Program-made: the position numbers and the translations under genes
Source: HXMU1420-13 sp965601825
Lineage (GTDB): Bacteria; Bacteroidota; Rhodothermia; Balneolales; Balneolaceae
Length of the DNA: 64,000 bases
Assembly: GCA_965601825.1 (NCBI GenBank)
Contig: OZ271839.1
Location: forward strand, 1,240,001 to 1,304,000
Direction: 5' to 3'
In this document: piece by piece, positions 1 through 8,552 of the stretch
Position numbering within the stretch: position 1 is the first letter of the stretch
Layout of the letters: each line of letters starts with the position of its first letter
Notes under the pieces: generated by a model
What the model was told of the DNA's origin: nothing
Databases searched by the model: none
Seen by the model: the letters and a program-made list of their open reading frames with translations, nothing else

Positions 1-1
1 A

Positions 2-37
2 CTCATTTATGATCTGCTGATAAAACCGTTTCTTTAG
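2..37 (+). CDS. possible C-terminal end of a gene entering from the left
   Basis: In the second forward frame the first eleven codons read LIYDLLIKPFL and then stop at 35-37, about 30 bases before a terminator hairpin on the same strand. That fits the tail of a plus-strand gene that starts outside the window. The other two forward frames stop within the first 20 bases. Eleven codons cannot show a function, so this is only a placeholder. Confidence 0.3.
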   Translation, partial: LIYDLLIKPFL

Positions 38-65
38 TTGCGTTTTTCTAAGCTAGTGAAAAATG

Positions 66-93
66 AAAAAGCCTCAGGTTCAGTGAGGCTTTC
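66..93 (+). terminator. intrinsic terminator hairpin
   Basis: GCCTCA (71-76) pairs with TGAGGC (84-89) across a 7-base loop, preceded by a run of A and followed by TTTC. The T tract is short. It probably ends the plus-strand gene entering from the left edge. Confidence 0.55.
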
Positions 94-424
94 TCGGGGG
101 GATGAACCCCAATCCTAGGGTATGGAATGGGGCTTCCTTAGGGGTTAATTTCATTATGTATGCTGATCTACTAAAATGAATTGGCAAGATTATCTACACT
201 TGTTTATAAAACATATGTAGAATTATTGAATAAAAATTTCGAGTTACCCTGGTTGGAAAATCTCTGCCAAACCTAAGATGAGTTTATAAAGTACCTCGTC
301 TTGAACTGTCCTTCGTATTCTTTTGTCCGCCTATACTATTCATTTAGTGTTGAACTAATTTAAGAAGCTCGGAGCTAGATTGCCAAATGGTTTTTTATAA
401 TTAATCTAAATTAATGTTAATTAG
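94..424. other. 331-bp gap without a gene; GC-rich foldable patch at its left end
   Basis: At 96-146 a GC-rich patch has competing pairings. CCCCAATCC (107-115) can pair with GGAATGGGG (124-132) with one mismatch, while AACCCC (105-110) can pair with GGGGTT (141-146). From 150 to 424 the DNA is AT-rich, and I see no gene, tRNA or clear repeat. It is the downstream flank of the minus-strand GDSL gene. Confidence 0.4.
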
Positions 425-1915
425 CTAACGATTTGAAAATGTTTCGATAAGCTGACCAAAAATTCCTTTTCCCATTTTAAAGAGCCTTTCCTGACTTCCC
501 AATGAAAGGTATCTCAGCGCAACACGTAGTTCAGTTAGAAGAGCTGGTGGTCTAGTTACCAGTGTATCTTCATTTATCGCAAAATCCCAATCCATAGGTT
601 TTTGAAATTTAACCCCGGCTCGTTGCATCACAGTTCTATAATTATTTGCCATTAAAGCATATCCTAGAGTAGTTGGATGTAATCCATCCAAACTGAATAT
701 TCCACCTTTATAAATTTGGCCGGTTTCTTTCTTTGCTCTGATAAAATCAGTTGTTAGTGTTGCTTCATTATTATCATTCACAAGGTGTTTGCTTACTTCA
801 TTTCTTTTTAAAGCTGCGATAAAATCATCCGGATAACCTCTTAGAAGCTCACCACCTAATCGACGTTGAGCCATACTTGCAACATGTTTTGCCATTGGAA
901 CCACATGCCAACCAAACTCTCTGGCAATTTTTCGAATAATGTGATTGTATTCATCTACAGTAAAGTCTATCTGGATCGCCTCATCTTTTGTTAAATAAGG
1001 ATGTTTTTCTGGATCAAAGTCTTCATCCCAAATCCAGAACCTTGTGTAATAATCAAAATATCCCAGATGATCTGATGAGAATACTGAATTTACACCTCGT
1101 AGAATTGGAGGAATGGTCGGATAAGGTATTGTTGGAACAAAAACACGTTCTGCTCCAATTTTAGAAACTCTTCGGGCTAGTTTCCGATATTCCAATTCGA
1201 AGTGTTCAGGTCGGTAGATGGAATGCTTCCGAAATGCCATAAATGATTCCAGATCTTCTTCCTGAGACCATGTTAGATGAAGATTGATTATAGCACCTAA
1301 CGCATTATTATGTCCCAAGCAAACAATCAGGTTTTCAATGCCGCCATTCTCTGCAAGATGAGTTACGTTATCAATTTGGGATTTTAATTCTAAATCAGGA
1401 TTGAAGCTCGGATTTAGAACCAGACGTGCAGTTGTATACTTTGCATGCTCTGGTAGTAATCCGAAAATGGAATATCGTTCTTTATGTTCTTCAATGAATT
1501 CACGACTATTTTTTTCATTTATCATCCAGGAGTCATTAATTGCTAATCCCCAAATAGCCTGATTATGGTAAGGTTGATCACGATCTATTCTTAAATCTTT
1601 GAATCCACCTTCCCAATACTTTTTTATCCGCTTTAAAGTATTAAAAGTATGACTGAGCGCTGAAGGATATTCATTTAGACTGATATGAGGTCCAAATTCT
1701 TGTGCCAATCCTCTAATAATTACTTCCATATTCAATGGAATACCTGCCTGTGCTGTGAAAACAGGTTGTTGAAAATCAGGATATGGATCGAAACAGCGTG
1801 CTATAAAAGAAGGGAAGTTGATATCAGTACGATAGATTCCACCATTTTGGAAACCTTGAGCCAATGAATCCCCAAAAACAACTAATTTATGTTTCGCTTC
1901 CTTCTTGTTGAACAT
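425..1915 (-). CDS. SGNH/GDSL-type hydrolase family protein
   Basis: A 496-residue protein with an N-terminal GDS block (VVFGDSLAQG, residues 12-21, nucleophile Ser17) and a C-terminal DGLHPTTLGY block carrying the Asp and His of the triad. Together these are the signature ends of SGNH esterases and lipases. It is about twice the length of a minimal SGNH domain, with a long middle section. I see no convincing signal peptide (MFNKKEAKHKL), so it is probably cytoplasmic. The ATG start at 1915 is divergent from the AhpD-like gene at 1977, leaving 61 bases for both promoters. The substrate cannot be read from the sequence. Confidence 0.75.
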   Translation of the reverse strand: MFNKKEAKHKLVVFGDSLAQGFQNGGIYRTDINFPSFIARCFDPYPDFQQPVFTAQAGIPLNMEVIIRGLAQEFGPHISLNEYPSALSHTFNTLKRIKKYWEGGFKDLRIDRDQPYHNQAIWGLAINDSWMINEKNSREFIEEHKERYSIFGLLPEHAKYTTARLVLNPSFNPDLELKSQIDNVTHLAENGGIENLIVCLGHNNALGAIINLHLTWSQEEDLESFMAFRKHSIYRPEHFELEYRKLARRVSKIGAERVFVPTIPYPTIPPILRGVNSVFSSDHLGYFDYYTRFWIWDEDFDPEKHPYLTKDEAIQIDFTVDEYNHIIRKIAREFGWHVVPMAKHVASMAQRRLGGELLRGYPDDFIAALKRNEVSKHLVNDNNEATLTTDFIRAKKETGQIYKGGIFSLDGLHPTTLGYALMANNYRTVMQRAGVKFQKPMDWDFAINEDTLVTRPPALLTELRVALRYLSLGSQERLFKMGKGIFGQLIETFSNR

Positions 1916-1976
1916 TTAATCATTCCTATAATTACTCCAACTGTGTACCTTCCGAAAAATTATTAAAAGAATAACT

Positions 1977-2348
1977 ATGTCAGATTCAGAAAACAAAAAT
2001 CGGTTACAGGAATTTCGCAATAAAAGAACCGCTCAAAATGAAAAGGTATTAGGACTTGGCCATTTAGGTATTAAAAGATTCTTCAATATGGATTCAAATA
2101 CCTACAGAGATGGAGCACTTGATTCTAAAACGAAAGAGTTACTTGGTTTAGTTGCATCAAGTGTACTTCGCTGTAATGACTGTATAGATTACCATCTTGA
2201 GCAATGTGCAAAAACTGGTTCTACAAAAGATGAAATTGTAGATGCATTAAATGTAGCACTAATTGTTGGCGGTAGCATCGTGATTCCGCATATGCGTCAT
2301 GCTGTCGATACATTAGAATTTTTGGAGCAAGAAGGCTTGTTGAATTAA
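1977..2348 (+). CDS. AhpD-like carboxymuconolactone decarboxylase family protein
   Basis: A 123-residue, mostly helical protein with the AhpD-type redox motif CNDCIDYH (Cys66, Cys69, His73). In this family the CxxC cysteines and the nearby histidine act in peroxide reduction or thiol redox relay. Length and motif position fit a single carboxymuconolactone decarboxylase-like domain. It is followed after 10 bases by the glycosyltransferase gene, so the two are probably co-transcribed, although no functional link is obvious. Family assignment is good; the physiological substrate is unknown. Confidence 0.85.
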   Translation: MSDSENKNRLQEFRNKRTAQNEKVLGLGHLGIKRFFNMDSNTYRDGALDSKTKELLGLVASSVLRCNDCIDYHLEQCAKTGSTKDEIVDALNVALIVGGSIVIPHMRHAVDTLEFLEQEGLLN

Positions 2349-2358
2349 TTCACAAATC

Positions 2359-3495
2359 ATGAAACTTGGTTATATAACCAAACAAGATCCCAATGATGTT
2401 CTTGCTTATTCAGGAACTCATTTTAACATGTTCGAATCATTAAAAAAGTCATTTGAACATGTAATTCCTTTCGGACCTGTCAAAGAATCACTTACAATTT
2501 TGCCTAAAGCTTATGGGCGATTGTTGACCTTTGGCTCAAATAAGGTTTATAAGTATCAATACAATGTTGGTCTTGCAAAACGAGCTGCTAAAAAAATTGA
2601 AAATAAAATCAGGCAAACTAGTCCTGATGTATTATTAGCCTCTTTAATGAGTCCTGAAGTAGCCTATATTGAATCTAATCTTCCTCTTTATATCACAACT
2701 GATGCAACGTTTCCACTTCTTAGAGATTTGTATCAAAGTCACTCGAAATTACACCCGAAATCAATTAAAGAAGCGATTCATTTAGAGGAAAAAGCATTTA
2801 ATAAGGCTACAAAATTATTGTTACCACTGGATTGGCTCGCTGATTCTGCGATGAAGCATTATGGAATTCCATCTTCAAAAATTGAAGTGATTCCATATGG
2901 ATCAAATCTTGGAATAAAAATAGATAAGTCGGAAGTCGACACTTTAATTGATAGTAGAATAGAGACTAAAAAGTTAAATCTTCTTTTTGTTGGTGTAAGA
3001 TGGGAAGAAAAGGGTGGGCCATTTGCACTTAATGTGATTGATGAGCTCCAAAAAATGGGAATCGATTCCGAACTAATAATCGCAGGCTCTGATCCAGAAA
3101 TACCACCTGATAAACCCTATTTAAAAAAAGTAGGCTTTTTTGATAAGTCTAATCCCAAAGAAAAAGAAGCATTTATCGAGCTCTATAAAAAGGCTCATTT
3201 CTTCATTATGCCTACAACAGCAGAATGCGTGGGAATGTCTTTTATTGAAGCAGCATCGGTAGGTTTACCGGCAATAGGAACATTAGTAGGCGGTGTACCT
3301 GAGGCGATTAAACATTCGAAAACTGGCTTTGTAAAATCAAATGACCAAAGTGCAAAGGAAGTAGCAGAATGGATTTCTAAGACAAGGTCCAAAGAAACTA
3401 CATATAGAGAAATCTCGATAAATGCATATCGACATCAATCTGAGAAAATGAGTTGGGCAAATTGGGCTAATTCTGTAAAACAGTTAATTGGCTAA
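2359..3495 (+). CDS. GT4-family glycosyltransferase
   Basis: A 378-residue protein with a GT-B layout. The N-terminal half is the acceptor side. The C-terminal half has the nucleotide-sugar side, with RWEEKGG near residue 215 and the E(x7)E-like block in TAECVGMSFIEAASVGLPAIG (about 290-310) followed by GGVPEAI. These motifs are typical of retaining GT4 enzymes that move sugars onto lipids or polysaccharides. There is no signal peptide, so it should act at the cytoplasmic face of the membrane. Donor and acceptor cannot be told. It ends just before a strong hairpin. Confidence 0.85.
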   Translation: MKLGYITKQDPNDVLAYSGTHFNMFESLKKSFEHVIPFGPVKESLTILPKAYGRLLTFGSNKVYKYQYNVGLAKRAAKKIENKIRQTSPDVLLASLMSPEVAYIESNLPLYITTDATFPLLRDLYQSHSKLHPKSIKEAIHLEEKAFNKATKLLLPLDWLADSAMKHYGIPSSKIEVIPYGSNLGIKIDKSEVDTLIDSRIETKKLNLLFVGVRWEEKGGPFALNVIDELQKMGIDSELIIAGSDPEIPPDKPYLKKVGFFDKSNPKEKEAFIELYKKAHFFIMPTTAECVGMSFIEAASVGLPAIGTLVGGVPEAIKHSKTGFVKSNDQSAKEVAEWISKTRSKETTYREISINAYRHQSEKMSWANWANSVKQLIG

Positions 3496-3536
3496 ATTAA
3501 AAAAGGGAACCCCGATCAAAGGGTGCCCTTTATTGT
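3495..3536 (-). terminator. terminator shared by the dcw operon and the convergent GT4 gene
   Basis: AAGGGAACCC (3503-3512) pairs with GGGTGCCCTT (3521-3530) with one mismatch and an 8-base loop. Read on the minus strand the hairpin is followed by six T, a good intrinsic terminator for the operon ending in ftsZ. Read on the plus strand the tail is TTTATTG, which is weaker but may serve the glycosyltransferase gene. Confidence 0.75.
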
Positions 3537-3539
3537 TAG

Positions 3540-3670
3540 CAATCTATAGCCTGCCGTCTGTAAGTACTCCGCTTTGAAACAACACCACGGAGTATGGGGC
3601 TATAATCCAGTAAAACAAGTTCGGCTTAGACATAGCTTTCCCAAGCTATCTCTGGGGAAAAGCCGTTTTT
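3540..3670 (-). ncRNA. structured 3' UTR of the dcw operon, possible sRNA (family unknown)
   Basis: The 140 bases between the ftsZ stop and the terminator fold into two nested stems. Stem 1: CGGCTT (3622-3627) with AAGCCG (3660-3665), enclosing ATAGCTT (3632-3638) with AAGCTAT (3643-3649). Stem 2: TATAGCC (3545-3551) with GGCTATA (3598-3604), enclosing TACTCCG (3565-3571) with CGGAGTA (3588-3594). Such paired structure is unlikely by chance. It could be a 3'-UTR-derived RNA on the minus strand or an independent RNA on the plus strand, where stem 1 is followed by TTTTT. I do not recognise the family; 6S-like RNAs are one thing to test. Confidence 0.45.
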
Positions 3671-3676
3671 GTACTA

Positions 3677-4996
3677 TTAATCCATGATCTTGCGCAAAAA
3701 TGCGGGCTGATCAGTATCGCCTTTTTGAATACGCTCCGTACTTTGTCGGAATGGTGCAACATTAGTTGGTTGCTCACTTTGCTGTGGCTCTTCCATTTGT
3801 TGCTCTTCTTCACGACGAACGTTTATATCTCGTCTCAAATAAGAAGGGGTATCCAATTTCTTTAGGTTATTCTCACCTTTGTAGTAATCACCAGTCGTTC
3901 TTGTGAAGCGAGTAGGGATTTCTTGCTTTGCAGCAGGTGCCTGAGTTGGTGTACTCATTGCTTGCTCAGCCGGAAGTCCTGCTGGTTTATTAGGTGCGAT
4001 TTTTACTCTGGATCTTTCTTCAGCTAAATCAAAACCAGTAGCAATTACAGTTACTCTGATTTCCTCACCGAAGTTTTCATCCAATACTGTTCCGAGGATG
4101 ATTTCAGCATCATCACCAGCTTCTTGTTGAATTATGCTAGTCGCAGTTGTTGTCTCACGCATACCGAGATTAGAACCTGCTGAAATATTTACTAAAACAT
4201 TTCTTGCTCCGTTGATGCTAACTCCATCAAGAAGTGGAGAATTGATTGCTTCACGAGCCGCAATTTCTGCACGATCCGGTCCGGATGCTGTTGAACTACC
4301 CATGATTGCTGCTCCTCCATCTGTCATAGTTGTGCGAACGTCTGCAAAGTCAAGGTTGATTAGACCCGGCATCAAAATTAAGTCGCTAATGCCGCGCGTT
4401 GCATTATAAAGTACTTCATTAGCCAGCGAGAATGCTTCCATCAATGATGTATTCTCATCGGCAATATCAAGTAGTCTTTCATTTGGAATTACTATTACGG
4501 TATCGCAATTTTTCTTTAATTCGTTGATTCCTTCAAGTGCATATTTCTTACGAATTTTACCTTCACAATCGAAAGGAGTAGTAACAATGCCAACGGTAAG
4601 TATTCCACGGCGTTTTGCCATTCCGGCAACTACGGGTGCTCCTCCGGTTCCGGTTCCACCACCCATTCCTGCAGTTACGAAAATCATATCTGCACTTTCG
4701 ATGGATTCTTCAATTTCATGTCGGTTTTCTTCGACAGCTTCACGTCCGATTTCAGGTCGTGCTCCTGCACCTAAACCGCTGGTTAATGCAGCACCAACTT
4801 GTACTTTGATGTCTGCATGACTTGCTTTCAAGGCCTGTGCATCGGTGTTCAACGCAATGTATTCCACGCTTTCAAGGCCCATGTTGATCATATTATTGAT
4901 GGCATTTCCGCCACCCCCGCCAACGCCAATCACTTTAATCTTGGCATTTTCCTGGCTCTGTTCGTCGAAGAAGAATCGAGAGTTATAATTAGCCAT
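3677..4996 (-). CDS. ftsZ: cell division protein FtsZ
   Basis: Tubulin-like GTPase that forms the cytokinetic Z ring. The 439 residues contain the GTP-binding GGGTGTG signature (112-118) and the synergy/T7 loop LINLDFADV (212-220) with its catalytic aspartates. A variable linker runs from about residue 325 and the C-terminal anchor peptide is DQPAFLRKIMD (429-439). A second, similar element, DTPSYLRR, sits at 382-389 inside the linker. It is the last gene of the dcw operon, 52 bases after ftsA, and is followed by a structured 3' UTR and a terminator. Confidence 0.98.
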   Translation of the reverse strand: MANYNSRFFFDEQSQENAKIKVIGVGGGGGNAINNMINMGLESVEYIALNTDAQALKASHADIKVQVGAALTSGLGAGARPEIGREAVEENRHEIEESIESADMIFVTAGMGGGTGTGGAPVVAGMAKRRGILTVGIVTTPFDCEGKIRKKYALEGINELKKNCDTVIVIPNERLLDIADENTSLMEAFSLANEVLYNATRGISDLILMPGLINLDFADVRTTMTDGGAAIMGSSTASGPDRAEIAAREAINSPLLDGVSINGARNVLVNISAGSNLGMRETTTATSIIQQEAGDDAEIILGTVLDENFGEEIRVTVIATGFDLAEERSRVKIAPNKPAGLPAEQAMSTPTQAPAAKQEIPTRFTRTTGDYYKGENNLKKLDTPSYLRRDINVRREEEQQMEEPQQSEQPTNVAPFRQSTERIQKGDTDQPAFLRKIMD

Positions 4997-5048
4997 ATTT
5001 GCTCCTGTTGTTGTTTACTGGATGTCTTTTTTGATAGATGATTATTTT

Positions 5049-6308
5049 TTAAAGTTCTTTGAACCAGCTTTTCATGCGGTCAGCGATTTTATTCATCACT
5101 TGTTCCACGCTAGTCGCTTTTCCTGATCCTGCGATCATCGTTTTGCTGGTATTTGTGCCGGTTTGTAAGGCATGTACTACTAAACCTACACCGGTTGCAT
5201 AAATCGGACTATTAACTTCTTCAACAAGTCCGCCTGTAATTCCTAATGGAATACCAATTTTTGCGTCCATACCAAGTATTTCATTGGCTAATGGACATAT
5301 ATTTTTAATGAGAGATCCACCACCTGTAAGTACAACTCCGGCGCTAAGTGCATCAGAGTATCCGCTGCGTTTTACTTCGATACTTACGATTTCGAGAATC
5401 TCTTCCATTCTGGCCTGAATGATTTTTGCCAGTATACTTTTTGTGATTTCCTTTGGAGGTCGACCTGCAATACCCGGCACTGTAATCACTTCATCAAGTT
5501 CGATAAGATCAGCGTATGACTCACCATGATTTCTTTTCAGAGTTTCAGCCTGATCATCAAGTACACTTAAACCAAGACGGATATCATCCGTTACTTTTTG
5601 GCCTGCAATGGCAATAACTGCAGTGTGGCGAATCGTATTATCACGGAATATAGCCACGTCAGTGGTTCCACCTCCAATATCTACTAGAACTACGCCAGCT
5701 TCTTTCTCTTCAACATCTAATACTGAGTAAGAAGAGGCTAAAGGTTCTAAAATGATATCCGCAACTTGATAGCCAGCTCGCTCAACACAACGGTAAATGT
5801 TTTTTGCTGCTGATACTAAACCGGTGATGATGTGAACTTCTGCTTCCATCCGCATTCCACTCATACCAACGGGATCTGCAATTCCATCCTGACCATCAAC
5901 CACAAATTCCTGAGGAATCACATGTAGAATTTGCTGATCGGTAGGAAGCATAATGCGTTGGCAATCTTCCAGAAGTCGCTCTACATCTTGTCCAGTAATT
6001 TCATTGTCTTTATTGTTGATAGTAATTACACCTTTACTGCGCATACTTCTGATGTGATCACCGGCAATTCCAACATTCACTGAATTAACTTGAATGCCTG
6101 ATGCTAATTCTGCTTGTGCAATCGCATCTTTGATTGCATTAACCGTTTTATCAATGTTAACGACTACTCCTCTATTTAGTCCGTCGCTTGGAGCTTTCCC
6201 AACTCCTAAAATATTTATGCGATTCGACTCATCGATGGATGCTACGATGGCGCATATTTTTGTGGTCCCAATGTCGAGACCGACCATAATGTTTTCCTGT
6301 TCTGACAT
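5049..6308 (-). CDS. ftsA: cell division protein FtsA
   Basis: Actin-like ATPase that tethers FtsZ to the inner membrane. The 419 residues start with the phosphate-1 motif VGLDIGTTKICAIV and carry phosphate-2 VLVDIGGGTTDVAIF near residue 210 and the adenosine motif LTGGGSLI near 325. The C-terminus RMKSWFKEL is a short amphipathic helix with the membrane-targeting character seen in FtsA. It is separated from ftsQ by 67 bases, the loosest join near this end of the operon. Confidence 0.97.
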   Translation of the reverse strand: MSEQENIMVGLDIGTTKICAIVASIDESNRINILGVGKAPSDGLNRGVVVNIDKTVNAIKDAIAQAELASGIQVNSVNVGIAGDHIRSMRSKGVITINNKDNEITGQDVERLLEDCQRIMLPTDQQILHVIPQEFVVDGQDGIADPVGMSGMRMEAEVHIITGLVSAAKNIYRCVERAGYQVADIILEPLASSYSVLDVEEKEAGVVLVDIGGGTTDVAIFRDNTIRHTAVIAIAGQKVTDDIRLGLSVLDDQAETLKRNHGESYADLIELDEVITVPGIAGRPPKEITKSILAKIIQARMEEILEIVSIEVKRSGYSDALSAGVVLTGGGSLIKNICPLANEILGMDAKIGIPLGITGGLVEEVNSPIYATGVGLVVHALQTGTNTSKTMIAGSGKATSVEQVMNKIADRMKSWFKEL

Positions 6309-6375
6309 TACATTATACCGCTGTTTAGATGATTGCTAATAGTTTGACTGCTACGTGTTTTAAAGTTCTTTCTGC

Positions 6376-7125
6376 TCATGACTCCACCTCTCTTGTAACT
6401 ACCTGATCGGCAAATCTTAGGTCGACTTGCTGCATGCTTTGGATGCCTTTATATGTAATTACTTCACTATAAAAAGCTTCCCAGTTTTTGAATTTCTGAT
6501 CGAAGTCATTTTGGCCAAATAATAATTTCACACCGTTTTCATGGCTCAAAGCGATCACTCCTTCGTTTGGATCGTAAACCACTTCACTGATGGTTGCCCA
6601 TCCGAACTGATTCCGAATTGCACTCACTAAGAAATCTCGTACTTGATTGAATTCTAGAGATGAAAGTGTGTCCGAATTCATTTTTGCATCAAATCCATAA
6701 ACAAGAGGCAAGTTTCTTTGCTTTTCAGGAATGATTGGAAGTTTGACTCCATAAGCATCAACATATATTTCTTGATCACCCTGAATTAAGAGGGCTATTG
6801 GGAAGCGTTCTCTAGTTGTGATTTTCACTTTACCAAGTGCATCTACATATGGAGTTGCATGGTGTACATAATCCAAAGTCTCGATGCGCTGAATTGCATT
6901 TCCTAAATCTAAACTATCAGGATGAACTCCAACTTCAATTCCCGAAATTGAAATCACGTTTTCAGTTGGAGTGAAGTAATTACCTTCAACTACAATAGAA
7001 TTCACTCTTAGATTTTGCTTCCAGTACATGGCTGTCATGATCGATCCACCAAGGATCAAAATCACCAATGCTGCCCATGGCAAAACTTTTTTAGTTGAAA
7101 CGCTATGTGTTTTGGTTTTACTCAA
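6376..7125 (-). CDS. ftsQ: cell division protein FtsQ
   Basis: A 249-residue bitopic membrane protein: short basic cytoplasmic tail, one transmembrane helix at about residues 14-31, then a POTRA-type region (NSIVVEGNYFTPTENVISIS, about 37-56) and an FtsQ beta domain in the periplasm. FtsQ scaffolds FtsB/FtsL and septal synthase recruitment. The gene overlaps the end of murC by 4 bases, so translation is probably coupled. Sequence conservation of FtsQ is low, and the position between murC and ftsA supports the call. Confidence 0.92.
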   Translation of the reverse strand: MSKTKTHSVSTKKVLPWAALVILILGGSIMTAMYWKQNLRVNSIVVEGNYFTPTENVISISGIEVGVHPDSLDLGNAIQRIETLDYVHHATPYVDALGKVKITTRERFPIALLIQGDQEIYVDAYGVKLPIIPEKQRNLPLVYGFDAKMNSDTLSSLEFNQVRDFLVSAIRNQFGWATISEVVYDPNEGVIALSHENGVKLLFGQNDFDQKFKNWEAFYSEVITYKGIQSMQQVDLRFADQVVTREVES

Positions 7126-8552
7126 CTATGAGCTTCCACTTTAAAATTTCCAGATTCAATTTCATCGACAAAAGTGTCACCCGATTTATAGATATCTCCG
7201 GCTCCCATCGTAATAATGATGTCTCCCGGTTCAATGATTTCTTTTAGATTTTCAGAGACATCATTTTTGTCTTCTACATAAACCACATGTTTATGGCCAT
7301 ATTTTTCTGCGGTATCAGCAATCAATTTGCCGGTTACACCTTCAATTGGTTTTTCTCTGGATGGATAAACATCCGTTACAACCATTACTTCGGCTTCGAA
7401 AAAGGAGAGGCCAAATTCTTTATATAATTCCTGAGTTCTTGAATACAGATGAGGTTGGAATACGGCAACGACTCTTCGATCCGGCCATCCCGCTTTTGCT
7501 GCATGTAGTGTCGCCTGAACTTCTGTTGGATGATGCGCATAATCATCAATCACCATAATTCCATTATTATATTTCAATTGGAATCTTCGATACACACCTT
7601 CAAAGTTTTCAAGGCCTTCTTTAATTTTCTTGAAGTCGATATTTAACTCAAGTCCGGTAGCTATCGCTGCAAGTGCATTTTTCACATTATGCTCTCCTGG
7701 AGCTTTTAATGTGATAACACCAAGTTTTTCTCCGTCAAGTAAAACGGTAAAGGTGCTATTGAACTCATTCATTTGGAGATCAGTCGCTCGAATTGTAGCC
7801 TGAGGAGTTAGACCATAACTAACAATGCGACGCTCCAAATCCGGAAGGATACTTCTAACATTTTCATCATCAAGGCAAACAATAACGGCTCCATAAAATG
7901 GAACTTTATTCGCGTAGTCAATGAAAGCTCGTTTAACATCTTCCAAGTCGCTGTAAATATCCAGATGCTCAGCCTCTATATTGGTGATAATCGCAATAGA
8001 AGGAGTAAGTCGAAGGAAAGTTCTGTCGAACTCATCTGCTTCTACCACGATAACATCACCTTTTCCAACAACAGCGTTTGTCTTATCGAAACTGTGCACT
8101 TTGCCACCCACCATAATGGTTGGGTCGTAATTACCTTTTTGAGTTACCAGTCCAGTCATGGTAGTTGTAGTCGTTTTCCCATGAGTACCGGCGACACCAA
8201 TTCCGTATTTCATCTTCATCAACTCAGCTAGCATTTCTGCTCGCTTGATAGTTGGAATTCGTTGCTCTAAGGCCGCTCGCGTTTCTTCATTTTCTTCTGC
8301 CTTTACAGCACTGGTGTAAACCACGACATCCGCACCAACAACGTTTTCTGCTGTATGACCTTCAAAGATAGTTGCACCAAGTTCTTCAAGTCGACGAGTA
8401 GTATCACTCAAAGCTCCATCAGAACCAGTGACTTTATATCCACGATGTATAAGGATTTCAGCCATCCCGCTCATACCAATGCCACCAATCCCTACCATGT
8501 GGATGTGCTTGGTTTTACCAAATACTGGCTGTGTTTCGAATCTACTACTCAT
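7122..8552 (-). CDS. murC: UDP-N-acetylmuramate--L-alanine ligase MurC
   Basis: Adds L-alanine to UDP-MurNAc, the first step of stem-peptide assembly in the cytoplasm. The 476 residues show the N-terminal UDP-binding GIGGIGMSG (21-29), the ATP P-loop AGTHGKTT (121-128) and the YAHHPTEV block of the C-terminal domain. The start overlaps the murG stop by one base, and the gene overlaps ftsQ by four. Length is usual for the family. Confidence 0.98.
   Translation of the reverse strand: MSSRFETQPVFGKTKHIHMVGIGGIGMSGMAEILIHRGYKVTGSDGALSDTTRRLEELGATIFEGHTAENVVGADVVVYTSAVKAEENEETRAALEQRIPTIKRAEMLAELMKMKYGIGVAGTHGKTTTTTMTGLVTQKGNYDPTIMVGGKVHSFDKTNAVVGKGDVIVVEADEFDRTFLRLTPSIAIITNIEAEHLDIYSDLEDVKRAFIDYANKVPFYGAVIVCLDDENVRSILPDLERRIVSYGLTPQATIRATDLQMNEFNSTFTVLLDGEKLGVITLKAPGEHNVKNALAAIATGLELNIDFKKIKEGLENFEGVYRRFQLKYNNGIMVIDDYAHHPTEVQATLHAAKAGWPDRRVVAVFQPHLYSRTQELYKEFGLSFFEAEVMVVTDVYPSREKPIEGVTGKLIADTAEKYGHKHVVYVEDKNDVSENLKEIIEPGDIIITMGAGDIYKSGDTFVDEIESGNFKVEAHS

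Noticed and set aside
3540..3670. SRP RNA or RNase P RNA after ftsZ
   Set aside because: The conserved SRP tetraloop region and RNase P core motifs are absent, and the length does not fit RNase P.
4134..4820. Plus-strand open frames within ftsZ and other dcw genes
   Set aside because: They are antisense shadows of strongly conserved genes, without their own start signals or family motifs.
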